NCBI GenBank assembly: GCA_035363115.1
Contig: DAOSEM010000005.1
Location: 62,001 to 126,000, forward strand
Length of the DNA: 64,000 bases
Direction of reading: 5' to 3'
Origin: Syntrophales bacterium
Lineage (GTDB): Bacteria; Desulfobacterota; Syntrophia; Syntrophales; PHBD01
Of this stretch, positions 40,931 to 51,434 are shown in pieces; the stretch's first letter is position 1, and each line of letters starts with the position of its first letter. The notes under the pieces are model-generated. The model ran no database searches. It was not told the origin of the DNA and was given only the letters and a program-made list of their open reading frames with translations. The position numbers and the translations under genes were made by a program.

Positions 40931-42139
40931 ATGGCTACGGGAATTAGAGACAAAGTCGCGATCATCGGTATGGGTTGCAGCCGGTTTGGAGAGCGATGGG
41001 ATATGGGAGCGGAGGGCCTGATGGTCGAGGCCTTTCAGGAAGCGATCGCCGATGCCGGGATCGAGAAGAAGGAAATCCAGTCGGCCTGGTTCGGCGTCTG
41101 TATGGACGAGGTCAATGTCGGCAAGGGCTCGCCGTCCATGAGCGTTGCCCTTCGCCTGCCCAACATCCCCGTTTCCAGGATGGAGAACTATTGCGCCACG
41201 GGAACAGAGGCTTTCCGCGGGGCGGTGTACGGTGTCGCCTCGGGTGCCTATGACATCTGCCTGGCGCTGGGCGTCGAAAAGCTCAAGGACACGGGGTACG
41301 GTGGACTTCCCGCGTGGGGTGCTACGGCGGGGAGCCTGGTCTGGCAGTGGTTTCCCAATGCGACGGCGCCGGGCCTGTTCGCCCAGCTCGCATCGGCTTA
41401 TGTGGCCAAGAACCGGATCAAGAACGACGACATCAAGCGGGCCATTGCCCACGTGTCGGTGAAAAGCCATGCCAACGGTGCCCTGAATCCCAAGGCCCAC
41501 CTGCGGAAGGCGGTTACGATGGACCAGGTCCTGGGTGCCCCGATCATTGCCTGGCCCCTGGGCCTGTTTGACTGCTGCGGTGTCTCCGACGGATCGGCCT
41601 GTGCGATCGTCACGACCCCGGAAATCGCCAAGAAACTCGGGAAGAAGGACATTATCACCGTCAAGGCGGTCCAGTTATCCGTCAGCAACGGTTATGAAGG
41701 CGGCTTCAACGAGTGGGCCGGTGACCATTTCGTCACGGCGAGCAAGTGCAGCACCGCTGCATACAAAGAGGCCGGTATTACCAATCCGAAGGAAGAGATC
41801 AGCATGATCGAGCTCCACGACTGTTTTTCCATCACGGAACTGGTCAGCTACGAAGATCTCCACATCTCCGAGCCGGGCCAGGCCTGGAAGGACGCCCTGG
41901 ACGGCATGTACGACCGGGACGGCAAGGTTCCGGCGCAGATCGACGGCGGCCTCAAGTGTTTCGGCCATCCGATCGGTGCCTCGGGACTCCGGATGATCTA
42001 CGAGATGTACCTGCAGCTGCAGGGAAAGGCAGGGGAGCGCCAGCTGAAGGATCCCCGTTACGGCCTGACGCACAATCTGGGCGGATTCCCCCACCAGAAC
42101 GTGTGCGCCATCTCCATCATCGGCAAGCTCGGTAAATAA
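40931..42139 (+). CDS. SCP2-type thiolase
   Basis: A 402-residue thiolase of the SCPx/acetyl-CoA acetyltransferase class. The nucleophile Cys88 is in ENYCATGTEAFRGA, the His of HDCFSITE and the GHPIGASG loop are all present, so it should be a working thiolase. GGGGAGGT lies before the ATG, 19 bp after the fusion gene. It is the only thiolase of the three in the window that keeps the Cys. Confidence 0.9.
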   Translation: MATGIRDKVAIIGMGCSRFGERWDMGAEGLMVEAFQEAIADAGIEKKEIQSAWFGVCMDEVNVGKGSPSMSVALRLPNIPVSRMENYCATGTEAFRGAVYGVASGAYDICLALGVEKLKDTGYGGLPAWGATAGSLVWQWFPNATAPGLFAQLASAYVAKNRIKNDDIKRAIAHVSVKSHANGALNPKAHLRKAVTMDQVLGAPIIAWPLGLFDCCGVSDGSACAIVTTPEIAKKLGKKDIITVKAVQLSVSNGYEGGFNEWAGDHFVTASKCSTAAYKEAGITNPKEEISMIELHDCFSITELVSYEDLHISEPGQAWKDALDGMYDRDGKVPAQIDGGLKCFGHPIGASGLRMIYEMYLQLQGKAGERQLKDPRYGLTHNLGGFPHQNVCAISIIGKLGK

Positions 42140-42156
42140 GTTCCCATCCGTTACAC

Positions 42157-42198
42157 CCTGCCCGGGGTGAAGGGGTCCGTCCCCGAGCCCCGGGCAGG
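42157..42198. terminator. Large GC hairpin between thiolase and acyl-CoA dehydrogenase
   Basis: CCTGCCCGGGG (42157-42167) pairs with CCCCGGGCAGG (42188-42198), an 11-bp perfect stem, with an inner GGGG/CCCC pairing. No T-run follows, so it may be an attenuator or RNA-processing/stability element rather than a full terminator. Confidence 0.5.
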
Positions 42199-42280
42199 CA
42201 ACCCGGACACGAAAGACACGGTATCCGCAGCAATCCACATTGCTTTCTGAATCATCGGCATTTCGTCAAGGAGACAACGT

Positions 42281-43423
42281 ATGGACATTCTCAATTACAC
42301 GGATGAACACAAGATGTTCCGCGACACCCTGCGGAAGTTTGTTGCGAACGAGCTGATTCCGCATGTCGAGGAGTGGGAGGAGGCCGGCATTGTTCCCCGG
42401 AGCGCCTGGCAGAAGATGGGGCAGCAGGGATTCCTGGGTACGTCGGTTCCCATGGAGTACGGCGGACCGGGGGCGGATTTCCTGTACTCGGTGATCGTCA
42501 ACGAGGAAATGGCCCGGGCGAATTTCTGGGGGCTCACCGCCTCCCTGCACAGCGACATCATCGTTCCCTACATCCTTTCCTTTGGATCCGAGGATCACAA
42601 GCATAAATATCTCCCCGGCTGCGTTACCGGAGACTGCATCACCGCCGTGGCCATGACGGAGCCCAACGCGGGGAGCGACCTGGCGGCCATGAAGATGACC
42701 GCAGCGGAGAGCGGGGACTCCTTCATCCTGAACGGGCAGAAGACCTTCATCTCGAACGGGATCAACTGTGACCTGTGCGTCGTGGCCGCCAAGGACCCGG
42801 CGGAAAGCAACCCCCACAAGGCGGTCGACCTCTTCCTCGTCGAAGCCGGAACGCCCGGGTTCGAGAAGGGCCGGCAGATCAAGAAGGCGGGCTGGCACAG
42901 CCAGGATACGTCGGAGCTGTATTTCACGGACTGCCGGATCCCGAAGAGCAACCGGCTGGGAGACAAGGGTACGGGCTTCCTGAAGCTGATGCAGAAGCTC
43001 CAGCAGGAGCGCCTGGTCCTGTCGATCGGCGCCGTTGCCGCCGCCGAGTTCATGCTGGAATACACCATCAAGTACTGCCAGGAGCGGCCGGTGTTCGGAA
43101 AGCCGATCTCCAAGTTCCAGCACAACCAGTTCGAGCTTGTGGAGATGGCCACGGAAATCAAGATCGGCCGGACCTTCGTTGACAAGCTCGTGGCCGACCA
43201 CATGGAAGGGAAGCAGATCATCATCGAGACGTCCATGGCCAAGTACTGGATCAGCGACATGGCCAACCGCGTCGCGGATCGATGCCTCCAGCTTCACGGA
43301 GGATATGGCTACTGCGACGAATACCCCATCTCCCGCTCTTGGCGGGATCTCCGGGTGACCCGGATCTTTGCCGGCACCAACGAGATCATGAAGACCATCA
43401 TCGCCCGGTTCATGGGCCTGTAG
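42281..43423 (+). CDS. Acyl-CoA dehydrogenase, LCAD-like
   Basis: A 380-residue FAD acyl-CoA dehydrogenase: AMTEPNAGSDLA (FAD/substrate loop), NGQKTFISNG, QERPVFGKPISKFQ and LQLHGGYGY. The residue usually carrying the catalytic Glu near the C-terminus is Ala (RIFAGTNEIM), while a Glu is present in helix G (AAEFMLEYT), the long-chain/isovaleryl-CoA dehydrogenase arrangement. That type handles long or 2-methyl-branched chains. AAGGAG precedes the ATG. Confidence 0.9.
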   Translation: MDILNYTDEHKMFRDTLRKFVANELIPHVEEWEEAGIVPRSAWQKMGQQGFLGTSVPMEYGGPGADFLYSVIVNEEMARANFWGLTASLHSDIIVPYILSFGSEDHKHKYLPGCVTGDCITAVAMTEPNAGSDLAAMKMTAAESGDSFILNGQKTFISNGINCDLCVVAAKDPAESNPHKAVDLFLVEAGTPGFEKGRQIKKAGWHSQDTSELYFTDCRIPKSNRLGDKGTGFLKLMQKLQQERLVLSIGAVAAAEFMLEYTIKYCQERPVFGKPISKFQHNQFELVEMATEIKIGRTFVDKLVADHMEGKQIIIETSMAKYWISDMANRVADRCLQLHGGYGYCDEYPISRSWRDLRVTRIFAGTNEIMKTIIARFMGL

Positions 43424-43436
43424 GAGGCGCGATTCC

Positions 43437-44618
43437 ATGTCGGGACCCCTGGAAGGCCTTAAAATTCTGGATTTTACGACGCTGTTGCCGGGGCCGTACG
43501 CCACGATGACCCTCGCCGACCTGGGGGCGGATGTCCTGTCCGTTGTCTCCGGGAGCCGGCCGGACCTGACGGCCTTCCTGCCGCCGTTCCTGCCGGGAAC
43601 GGACCTGTCCGTCGCCTCGGCCTACCTGGGGCGGGGCAAGCGGTCCCTGACACTGAACCTCAAGGATCCCCGGGCAATCGAGGTTGTCCATCGCCTGCTG
43701 GAAAGCCATGACATCATGATCGAGCAGTTCCGTCCCGGGGTCATGGCGAAATTCGGACTGGCCTACGGTCAGTTGGCGGAGAAGTTCCCCGCCCTGATCT
43801 ACTGCTCCCTGACGGGATACGGACAGACGGGCCCGTTCAAGGACAGGGCCGGCCACGACATCAACTACCTGGCCCTCTCGGGACTCATGGGCTACGCGGG
43901 ACGAAAGGAAGAAGGACCCGTTCCGATGCCCATGCAGATCGCCGATGTGGCGTCGGGCTCCAATCACTCCATCATTGCGATCCTGGCCGCGGTCATCCAC
44001 CGGTTGAAGACCGGGAAAGGCCAGTATCTGGACATCTCCATGACGGACGGGGCGGCCGCCTTCAATGCCATGGCCGCCGCGGCCTGCCTGGCGGTGGGAG
44101 AGGAGGTCGGGAGGGAGGGCTTCATCTTGAACGGCGGGTCCCTCTACGATTTCTACCGGACGGCGGACGGCGGCTATCTCGGTTTCGGGGGCATCGAGCC
44201 CCAGTTCTTCAGCGCCTTCTGCCGGGCCATCGGCCGTCCGGACCTGGTTGCCGGCGGTGTCGTGCCGCCGGATTGTGCAAAGGTAAAGGAAGAGATCCGG
44301 GCGATCTTTGCAAAAAAGACGCTGTCGGAATGGGAAGCGATTTTCGCGGAGACGGACGCCTGCATGGAGCCCGTCCGGTCCCTGTCGGAGGCATTCGACA
44401 GCGACCTGGCAAGGGATCGGGGTTGGGTGGCCGAGGTCGCCCTGCCCGACGGCCGCGCCGTGAGGCAGCCCGCCTGTCCCATCAAGTTTTCTGAAACGCC
44501 GCCCCATTACCGCCGTTCCGGGGTGAAGGCGGGAACAAACAACAGGGAAGTCCTTCTCGGCCTGGGGTACGGCGAGGAGGAGATCGACGGATTCGAAAAG
44601 ACGGGACTCTTCTCATAG
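43437..44618 (+). CDS. CaiB/BaiF family protein, alpha-methylacyl-CoA racemase-like
   Basis: A 393-residue CaiB/BaiF protein. The N-terminus GLKILDFTTLLPGPYATMTLADLGAD is family-typical. DRAGHDINYLALSG and the Asp in MQIADVASGS match the catalytic His/Asp pair region of alpha-methylacyl-CoA racemase (AMACR/MCR), rather than the Asp-based nucleophile pattern of class III CoA transferases. It would switch (2R)- to (2S)-methylacyl-CoA so the dehydrogenase can act. A TAGGAGG between the previous stop and this ATG couples the two genes. Confidence 0.85.
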   Translation: MSGPLEGLKILDFTTLLPGPYATMTLADLGADVLSVVSGSRPDLTAFLPPFLPGTDLSVASAYLGRGKRSLTLNLKDPRAIEVVHRLLESHDIMIEQFRPGVMAKFGLAYGQLAEKFPALIYCSLTGYGQTGPFKDRAGHDINYLALSGLMGYAGRKEEGPVPMPMQIADVASGSNHSIIAILAAVIHRLKTGKGQYLDISMTDGAAAFNAMAAAACLAVGEEVGREGFILNGGSLYDFYRTADGGYLGFGGIEPQFFSAFCRAIGRPDLVAGGVVPPDCAKVKEEIRAIFAKKTLSEWEAIFAETDACMEPVRSLSEAFDSDLARDRGWVAEVALPDGRAVRQPACPIKFSETPPHYRRSGVKAGTNNREVLLGLGYGEEEIDGFEKTGLFS

Positions 44619-44701
44619 CGAGGGGAAGGAGGGCGTCCTCGCCCTCCCATTCCCGTCGGTAACAAAACACCCAAGAAGATCAAACAGAATGGGAGGTTCA
44701 C

Positions 44702-45175
44702 ATGGCAGACAAATCGAAGTTGGGACTGGAGTTTCCACCCTACGTCTACGAAGTGGAAAGGGGGAAGATCGCCGAGTTCGCCATCGCCATCTCGCAGAAG
44801 GAAAGTAAGAGCCAGATCAAGCAGATCTATGCTGACAGCGCGGCGGCAAAAGCGGCGGGCTACAAGGACGTGATTCCCTCACCTACCTTCCAGACGTGCT
44901 TCGCTCTGTGGGGTGGGGAGGGACTGATGCCCATGATCCAGGCGATCAACATCAACCTGGGCCGGCTGCTTCACGGCGAAGAGGAGTATGAATACCTGGC
45001 GCCGATCTACCCGGGCGATGTCATGACGGGAGTCACCAAGGTGGTGGACATGTACGACAAGGAAAAGAAGGGCAAGCCCGGGAAATTCATGGAATTCACG
45101 GTTCTGGAGACGGAAATCAAGAATCAGCGGGGCGAGGTCGTGATCCGGAATCGTACGACCCTGGTTGAGAGATAG
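44702..45175 (+). CDS. MaoC-like hotdog protein (FAS1-type dehydratase N-terminal domain)
   Basis: A 157-residue hotdog protein: FPPYVYEVERGKIAEFAIAI, YKDVIPSPTFQTCFALWG, LLHGEEEYEYLAPIYPGDVM. This is the MaoC_dehydrat_N/FAS1-like half, which lacks the hydratase-2 Asp-His motif. It normally pairs with a catalytic MaoC half; the next gene is that half. Together they would form an enoyl-CoA hydratase 2, as in heteromeric ChsH1/ChsH2-type hydratases of actinobacterial steroid breakdown. Confidence 0.85.
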   Translation: MADKSKLGLEFPPYVYEVERGKIAEFAIAISQKESKSQIKQIYADSAAAKAAGYKDVIPSPTFQTCFALWGGEGLMPMIQAININLGRLLHGEEEYEYLAPIYPGDVMTGVTKVVDMYDKEKKGKPGKFMEFTVLETEIKNQRGEVVIRNRTTLVER

Positions 45176-45184
45176 GAGGAGGCT

Positions 45185-45637
45185 ATGACGAAAGCATTGA
45201 CGTACGAGAGCATCAATGTCGGCGACGCGATGCCGACGTTCACATCGGACCCCATTACGCGCACGCATATCGTCCGCTATGCCGGCGCCTCGGGAGACTT
45301 CAATCCCCTGCACCACGACGAGACGTTCGCCAAGATGTTCGGCATGCCGCGGATCATCTCCCACGGGATGCTCGTGATGGGCATCACGGGGCGCGCCATC
45401 ACGGAGTGGATCGACGACAAGAACCTGCGCAAGTTCGGCGTCCGGTTCTCCGCCATGACGGAACCCATGGACCTGGATGACCCGGGCTCCAAGGACAGGG
45501 CGACGATCATCGTGACCGGGACGGTCGTCGAAAAATTCGAGGAAGCCGGCGAGAAGAGAATCCGCTGCGAGATCCAGTCGGCGGATGCCACCGGCAACGT
45601 CAAGATCATGGGATCGTTCGTGGCGGCCGTTTCCTGA
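45185..45637 (+). CDS. MaoC family R-specific enoyl-CoA hydratase
   Basis: A 150-residue hotdog protein carrying the hydratase-2 motif YAGASGDFNPLHHDETFAKMFG with catalytic Asp and His, then IISHGMLVMG. It adds water to trans-2-enoyl-CoA to give the (3R)-hydroxyacyl-CoA, the substrate of the SDR enzymes upstream. AGGAGG before the ATG, nine bases after its partner gene. Confidence 0.9.
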   Translation: MTKALTYESINVGDAMPTFTSDPITRTHIVRYAGASGDFNPLHHDETFAKMFGMPRIISHGMLVMGITGRAITEWIDDKNLRKFGVRFSAMTEPMDLDDPGSKDRATIIVTGTVVEKFEEAGEKRIRCEIQSADATGNVKIMGSFVAAVS

Positions 45638-45647
45638 GAACCCCCTT

Positions 45648-45690
45648 GTCACTGCTCCCGTGCCGCATCCGGGAGCGGTGACGCCTTTTT
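45648..45690 (+). terminator. Intrinsic terminator after the MaoC pair
   Basis: GTCACTGCTCCCG and CGGGAGCGGTGAC form a 13-bp stem (one G-U) around an eight-base loop, then GCC and TTTTT. It ends the first catabolic operon (36856-45637). Confidence 0.88.
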
Positions 45691-45842
45691 ATTCAGATAC
45701 GACGATCCCGGGAGCAATTTGATTTTCAACCGCCGTATGCCGTATCCGGAGAATGGATTCGCCCGGCGGCCGTCCGCGGCTGCGGAACGGAACGGGAGCA
45801 AATTGCCGACGGCCGGGAAGCCTGTTGTATTGTGGAGGTAAT

Positions 45843-47708
45843 ATGGCGAGTTTGATTTTGGATCGACGGGATCAGATATTTGTCCTGCAGGAGATGCTCA
45901 AGACGGAAGACCTGTGCGGGATGTCGAAGTGGGCGGATTTTTCGCAGGAAACGTTCGAGATGGTGCTGAAGGAAGCGGAGCGCCTGGCGCTGGACGTCGT
46001 TTTCCCGACCCTGGTGTCGGGAGATCGGGAAGGCTGCCGGCTGGAAGACGGCCAGGTCCATGTGCCACCGTCCTTCCAGCGCTGCTTCGACGTATACCGG
46101 GATGGCGGCTGGATCAACATGGGGGTGTCACAGGACGCCGGCGGCCAGGGATTTCCCTATTCGATCACGGTGGCGGCCAAGGAGTGGTTCATCCATAACT
46201 TCTCCTTTTTCGTCTATCCGGAGCCGGCACAAGCGGCCGCTCACCTGATTGAAGTTTTCGGCACGGACGCCCAGAAGAAGAAGTACATGGAAAAGATGTA
46301 CGCCGGGATCTGGGGCGGCACGATGGCCCTGACGGAGCCCTCCGCAGGGTCCGACGTGGGCAACCTGAAGTGCAAGGCCATCCGGAAGCCCGACGGCACG
46401 TTCCGTCTCCAGGGGACGAAGCAGTTCATCACCGGGGGCGATCATGACCTGACGGAAAACATCATCCATCCCGTCCTGGCCCGGATTGAAGGAGATCCCC
46501 CGGGGACGGGCGGAATCTCCATTTTCCTGGTACCCAAGTACATCGTCAACGACGACGGGACGATGGGACGCCGGAACGACTATTCGATCGGCGGCATCGA
46601 GCACAAGATGGGACTGCACGGCAGCTCCACCTGCGTCATGAATTTCGGCGATAACGGAGACTGCTACGCGGAGCTCCTGGGCAAGGAGCGCGAAGGAATC
46701 AAGGTCATGTTCCAGATGATGAACGAGGCCCGCATCGGCGTGGGACTCCAGTCACTGGCCGCCGCATCCATGGCCTACCTGCACGCCCTCCAGTATTCGA
46801 AAGAGCGGCTGCAGGGCTCTTCGCTTCTCAACATGAAGAATCCGGAGGCCCCCAGGGTCCCGATCATCCAGCACGCCGACGTCCGGCGGATGCTCCTGTG
46901 GATGAAGGCGCACGTCGACGGGATGCGCGCCATGCTGTACTATACGGCCTACTGCCTGGACCGCGAGGAGGGCATGGAATCGGAGGCGGACCGCGAGAAG
47001 TACAAGGGCATCATGGAGGTCCTGACGCCTCTCTGCAAGGCCTACTGCTCGGATATCGCCTTCCGGGTCACCGAAATCGCCATCCAGACCTACGGCGGTT
47101 ACGGTTACTGCGCCGAGTATCCCGTGGAGCAGCTCATGCGGGACATCAAGATCGCCTCGATCTATGAGGGGACGAACGGCATCCAGGCACTGGACCTGGT
47201 CGGGCGCAAGCTCGGCCAGAAGAAGGGCCTCTACTTCATGAGCCTCCTCGGCGAGATGAACGCGACCGTGGCGAAGTACCAGGCGAATGAAACCTTGAAG
47301 CCGCTGGCCGCCGACGTGCAGCAGGCGGTGAACACCCTGGCCGAGATGGCCATGTATTTCGGGGGCAGCGTCAAATCGGGGAAATTCATGGTCCCCATCA
47401 GCAACGCCTACCCGTTTATGATGGCGATGAGCAAGATCGTCATGGCCTGGTTCCTTCTGTGGGGAGCCGGCATTGCCGAGGAAAAGCTGGAGTCCATCTG
47501 TGCCGCGAAGAAGGTCGATGTCAAAGATAAAGCGAAGCTTGCGGCCCTGGCCGGGAGCGACTCCGAGGCGGCTTTCTACATCGGCAAGGTCGAGGAGGCA
47601 AAATACTTCATCAACCACGTCCTGCCGGAAGTGGATGCGACCGTGAAGGCGATCAAGAGTGAAGATCTCTCCATGCTCGACATTCCGGAGGAAAGCTTTG
47701 CGGTCTAA
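45843..47708 (+). CDS. Acyl-CoA dehydrogenase, large AcdA/FadE-like form with extra C-terminal domain
   Basis: A 621-residue acyl-CoA dehydrogenase: GWINMGVSQDAGGQGFPY, MALTEPSAGSDVGNLK, MKAHVDGMRAMLYYTAY, QTYGGYGYCAEYPVEQL, and IASIYEGTNGIQ with the catalytic Glu in the usual late position. Beyond residue 460 it has the additional C-terminal helical domain (ADVQQAVNTLAEMAMYFGG, SKIVMAWFLLWGAGIA) found in about 600-residue bacterial members. It differs in active-site layout from the LCAD-like enzyme at 42281, so the two probably act on different intermediates. GGAGG is before ATG 45843. Confidence 0.9.
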   Translation: MASLILDRRDQIFVLQEMLKTEDLCGMSKWADFSQETFEMVLKEAERLALDVVFPTLVSGDREGCRLEDGQVHVPPSFQRCFDVYRDGGWINMGVSQDAGGQGFPYSITVAAKEWFIHNFSFFVYPEPAQAAAHLIEVFGTDAQKKKYMEKMYAGIWGGTMALTEPSAGSDVGNLKCKAIRKPDGTFRLQGTKQFITGGDHDLTENIIHPVLARIEGDPPGTGGISIFLVPKYIVNDDGTMGRRNDYSIGGIEHKMGLHGSSTCVMNFGDNGDCYAELLGKEREGIKVMFQMMNEARIGVGLQSLAAASMAYLHALQYSKERLQGSSLLNMKNPEAPRVPIIQHADVRRMLLWMKAHVDGMRAMLYYTAYCLDREEGMESEADREKYKGIMEVLTPLCKAYCSDIAFRVTEIAIQTYGGYGYCAEYPVEQLMRDIKIASIYEGTNGIQALDLVGRKLGQKKGLYFMSLLGEMNATVAKYQANETLKPLAADVQQAVNTLAEMAMYFGGSVKSGKFMVPISNAYPFMMAMSKIVMAWFLLWGAGIAEEKLESICAAKKVDVKDKAKLAALAGSDSEAAFYIGKVEEAKYFINHVLPEVDATVKAIKSEDLSMLDIPEESFAV

Positions 47709-47797
47709 CCCGCATACAGTGTTCATCTGTTCTCAGGGGTTGCCGTCCGGTCCACAGTGAGGTATCGGTTTAACGGCAGTTCCAGGTTTCAGAGAGG

Positions 47798-47828
47798 GCG
47801 GGAAGCCTTCCCGGTGAAGGCTTCCCGC
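47798..47828. terminator. Hairpin between acyl-CoA dehydrogenase and histidine kinase
   Basis: A perfect 13-bp stem GCGGGAAGCCTTC / GAAGGCTTCCCGC around CCGGT. Only a weak T-rich stretch follows (TCTGCATTCGTTTT), so it may be a partial terminator that lowers kinase expression. Confidence 0.6.
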
Positions 47829-47868
47829 TCTGCATTCGTTTTCAGCGTCTTCCCTGTCGAGGTGTGCC

Positions 47869-49527
<1,659 letters not shown>

Positions 49528-49861
49528 CGATCCGTTTTCATCCACTTTCTGGGCCGTATTCATCCGAGCAAACCAAATTCCAGTATAATCGATTCGTTGC
49601 AGTTGTCTGGCCGGTGCCGCCCAGCCTGAAGCCGGTGCGGCTGGGTTAATTTCATACAGCACCGCCTTTCCGATTCCCGAAAGGACCGGTTCTGCAAACC
49701 CGCATCCACTCGAGCATCCGCGGAACGAAGCGCATCGCGGGCCTCTTCTTGTCAACGGCATGCCCCTTGCTCTTCAAAGGGTCGTCAAGGTGTATCCCGC
49801 AAGGCTCCGGGCGCCAGCCGACGGAGCGTGCTCGACCAAATCAAACGACCGGAGGTGCCGT
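49528..49861. other. Intergenic, no gene seen
   Basis: About 330 bases between the kinase and the BKACE gene. I see no coding likeness, tRNA or clean hairpin with T-run. A promoter for the following block would be expected here, but I cannot name one; a sigma54 site of TGGC-N8-TTGC form was not found by eye. Confidence 0.45.
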
Positions 49862-50824
49862 ATGAAGAAGGAGGATTACATCTGGGATTATCGGAATCCG
49901 TACGAGTGGATGACCAGGACCGCCATGGGGAAACTGCCCCCGATGATCATCACCTGCGCCATGACGGGCGGCGTACAGGGCAAGGAGATGAACGAGAACC
50001 TGCCGGAGACGGCGGAAGAGCAGGCCGATGCGGTTTACGAGGCGTACAAGGCCGGGGCCGTCTCCGTCCACCTCCATGCCCGCGTACCGGATAATCTCTC
50101 GATGACCTCGTCCAATGCCGAGGACTATGCGCGGGTCAACAAGCTGATCCGGGAGCGCTGCCCCGACATCATCATCAACAACACGACGGGCGGCGGGCCC
50201 TGGCTGACGACGGAACAGCGGATGTGCTGCCTCTTCGCGTCCGAGCCCCCGGACATGGCGAGCCTGAACCTGGGACCGTTCATGCTCAAGATCCCGCTGA
50301 AGGACCGGAAGCCGCCCCTCGCCAATCCGCGCGACGGCTACATGTTCGACGCCTGCATTCCCTGCTCCTACACCGACGTCAATCTCTACGCCAAAACGAT
50401 GAAGGAGAAGGGGATCAAGCCGGAGGTGGAGATCTACCATCCGGGGCAGTACTGGGTCCTGCAGGACCTGATCCGCGAGGGCAACATCGATCCCCCCTTC
50501 ATGATCCAGTTCGTCATGGGGTTCCAGACGTCGTCCTATCCGACCCCCGCCAACGTCCTGTCTTTCATCAACGAGATGCCCTCCGACTCGATGTTCGCCG
50601 TGATCGGGACGGGAGTTTTCCAGATCCCCATGAACGCCATGGGCATCATGCTGGGCGGCCATGTGCGTGTCGGCATGGAGGACAACCTGCATTTCAGGAA
50701 GGGCGAGAGGGTGAAGAGCAATGCCCAACTCGTCGCGCGGGTCAAGCAGATGGCCGAGATCATGAACCGCGAGGTGGCGACGGTCGCCCAGGCCCGGGAG
50801 ATGCTCGGCCTGCCCAAGAAGTGA
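49862..50824 (+). CDS. 3-keto acid cleavage enzyme (BKACE family)
   Basis: A 320-residue TIM-barrel protein of the BKACE (DUF849) family, founded by the 3-keto-5-aminohexanoate cleavage enzyme. Zn ligands are in AVSVHLHARV (two His); IIINNTTGGGP and MASLNLGPFM are family strands; VMGFQTSSYPTP and IGTGVFQIPM follow. BKACEs split a beta-keto acid with acetyl-CoA, giving acetoacetate and a new acyl-CoA. Here it may remove or transfer a two-carbon unit from a keto intermediate; lysine fermentation genes are absent nearby. GGAGGTG lies before ATG 49862; the frame open upstream to 49760 is not needed. Confidence 0.88.
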   Translation: MKKEDYIWDYRNPYEWMTRTAMGKLPPMIITCAMTGGVQGKEMNENLPETAEEQADAVYEAYKAGAVSVHLHARVPDNLSMTSSNAEDYARVNKLIRERCPDIIINNTTGGGPWLTTEQRMCCLFASEPPDMASLNLGPFMLKIPLKDRKPPLANPRDGYMFDACIPCSYTDVNLYAKTMKEKGIKPEVEIYHPGQYWVLQDLIREGNIDPPFMIQFVMGFQTSSYPTPANVLSFINEMPSDSMFAVIGTGVFQIPMNAMGIMLGGHVRVGMEDNLHFRKGERVKSNAQLVARVKQMAEIMNREVATVAQAREMLGLPKK

Positions 50825-50958
50825 CAGCGATGCGGTGAAGGCGCGCCTTCGCGGGCTTGAAGCGTCGCACGGGTCCGCGAGCGCCGTATTCATACTCAGT
50901 TGATGCGGCCGCCCGGGTTCCCCGGAACCCCGGCCGCGCCGCAGGATGGAGGTTTTTT

Positions 50959-51417
50959 ATGACCGACAGGAAAGACAACGTTCAAAACATGGTCTATTCG
51001 GGCCGCATCAAGGTTCCCTATCTCTGGAACGTCGGGAAAACGGGCAGCCGTTTCCTCGTCGCCATCCGGGATAACAAGGAAATCTGGGGCACCAGGTGCC
51101 CCGGCTGCGGCCGGGTTTACGTTCCCCCGGTGAAATCATGCGGAGATTGCTTCGTCCCGACGGAAGAGTGGGTCAAGGTCGGCGACACGGGAGTCCTGGA
51201 GTCCTTCACGGTGGTCCATTACGAGCATGAAATGCAGCCTCGGAAAGCCCCGCTGGCCTACGGGCTCATCAAGCTCGACGGGGCCGACGGCGCCATTCTT
51301 CACCTGATCGGCGACACGGACTTTGCGAAGCTGAAAACAGGCATGAAGGTGAAGGCGGTCTTTGCCGAGCAGCGTGAAGGCACAATCGCCGATATCAAAC
51401 ACTTTACGCCGGCATAG
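50959..51417 (+). CDS. DUF35 Zn-ribbon/OB-fold protein 1
   Basis: A 152-residue acyl-CoA-associated protein: rubredoxin-like zinc ribbon RCPGCGRVYVPPVKSCGDC followed by an OB fold (GVLESFTVVHYEH, PLAYGLIKLDGADGAILHLI, GMKVKAVFAEQREG). Such proteins bind partner thiolases and close their active site, as ChsH2-type DUF35 domains with Ltp2 or BbsA with BbsB. It precedes the Cys-less thiolase at 51435 by 17 bp. ATG 50959 has GGATGGAGG upstream; the longer frame to 50857 is not supported. Confidence 0.88.
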   Translation: MTDRKDNVQNMVYSGRIKVPYLWNVGKTGSRFLVAIRDNKEIWGTRCPGCGRVYVPPVKSCGDCFVPTEEWVKVGDTGVLESFTVVHYEHEMQPRKAPLAYGLIKLDGADGAILHLIGDTDFAKLKTGMKVKAVFAEQREGTIADIKHFTPA

Positions 51418-51434
51418 GGAGTCATGGAGGAGAT

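Noticed and set aside
38212..40965. A 917-codon open frame opposite the four-domain fusion
   Set aside because: Composition-driven antisense frame with low-complexity translation; the plus-strand gene has clear domains and a strong ribosome site.
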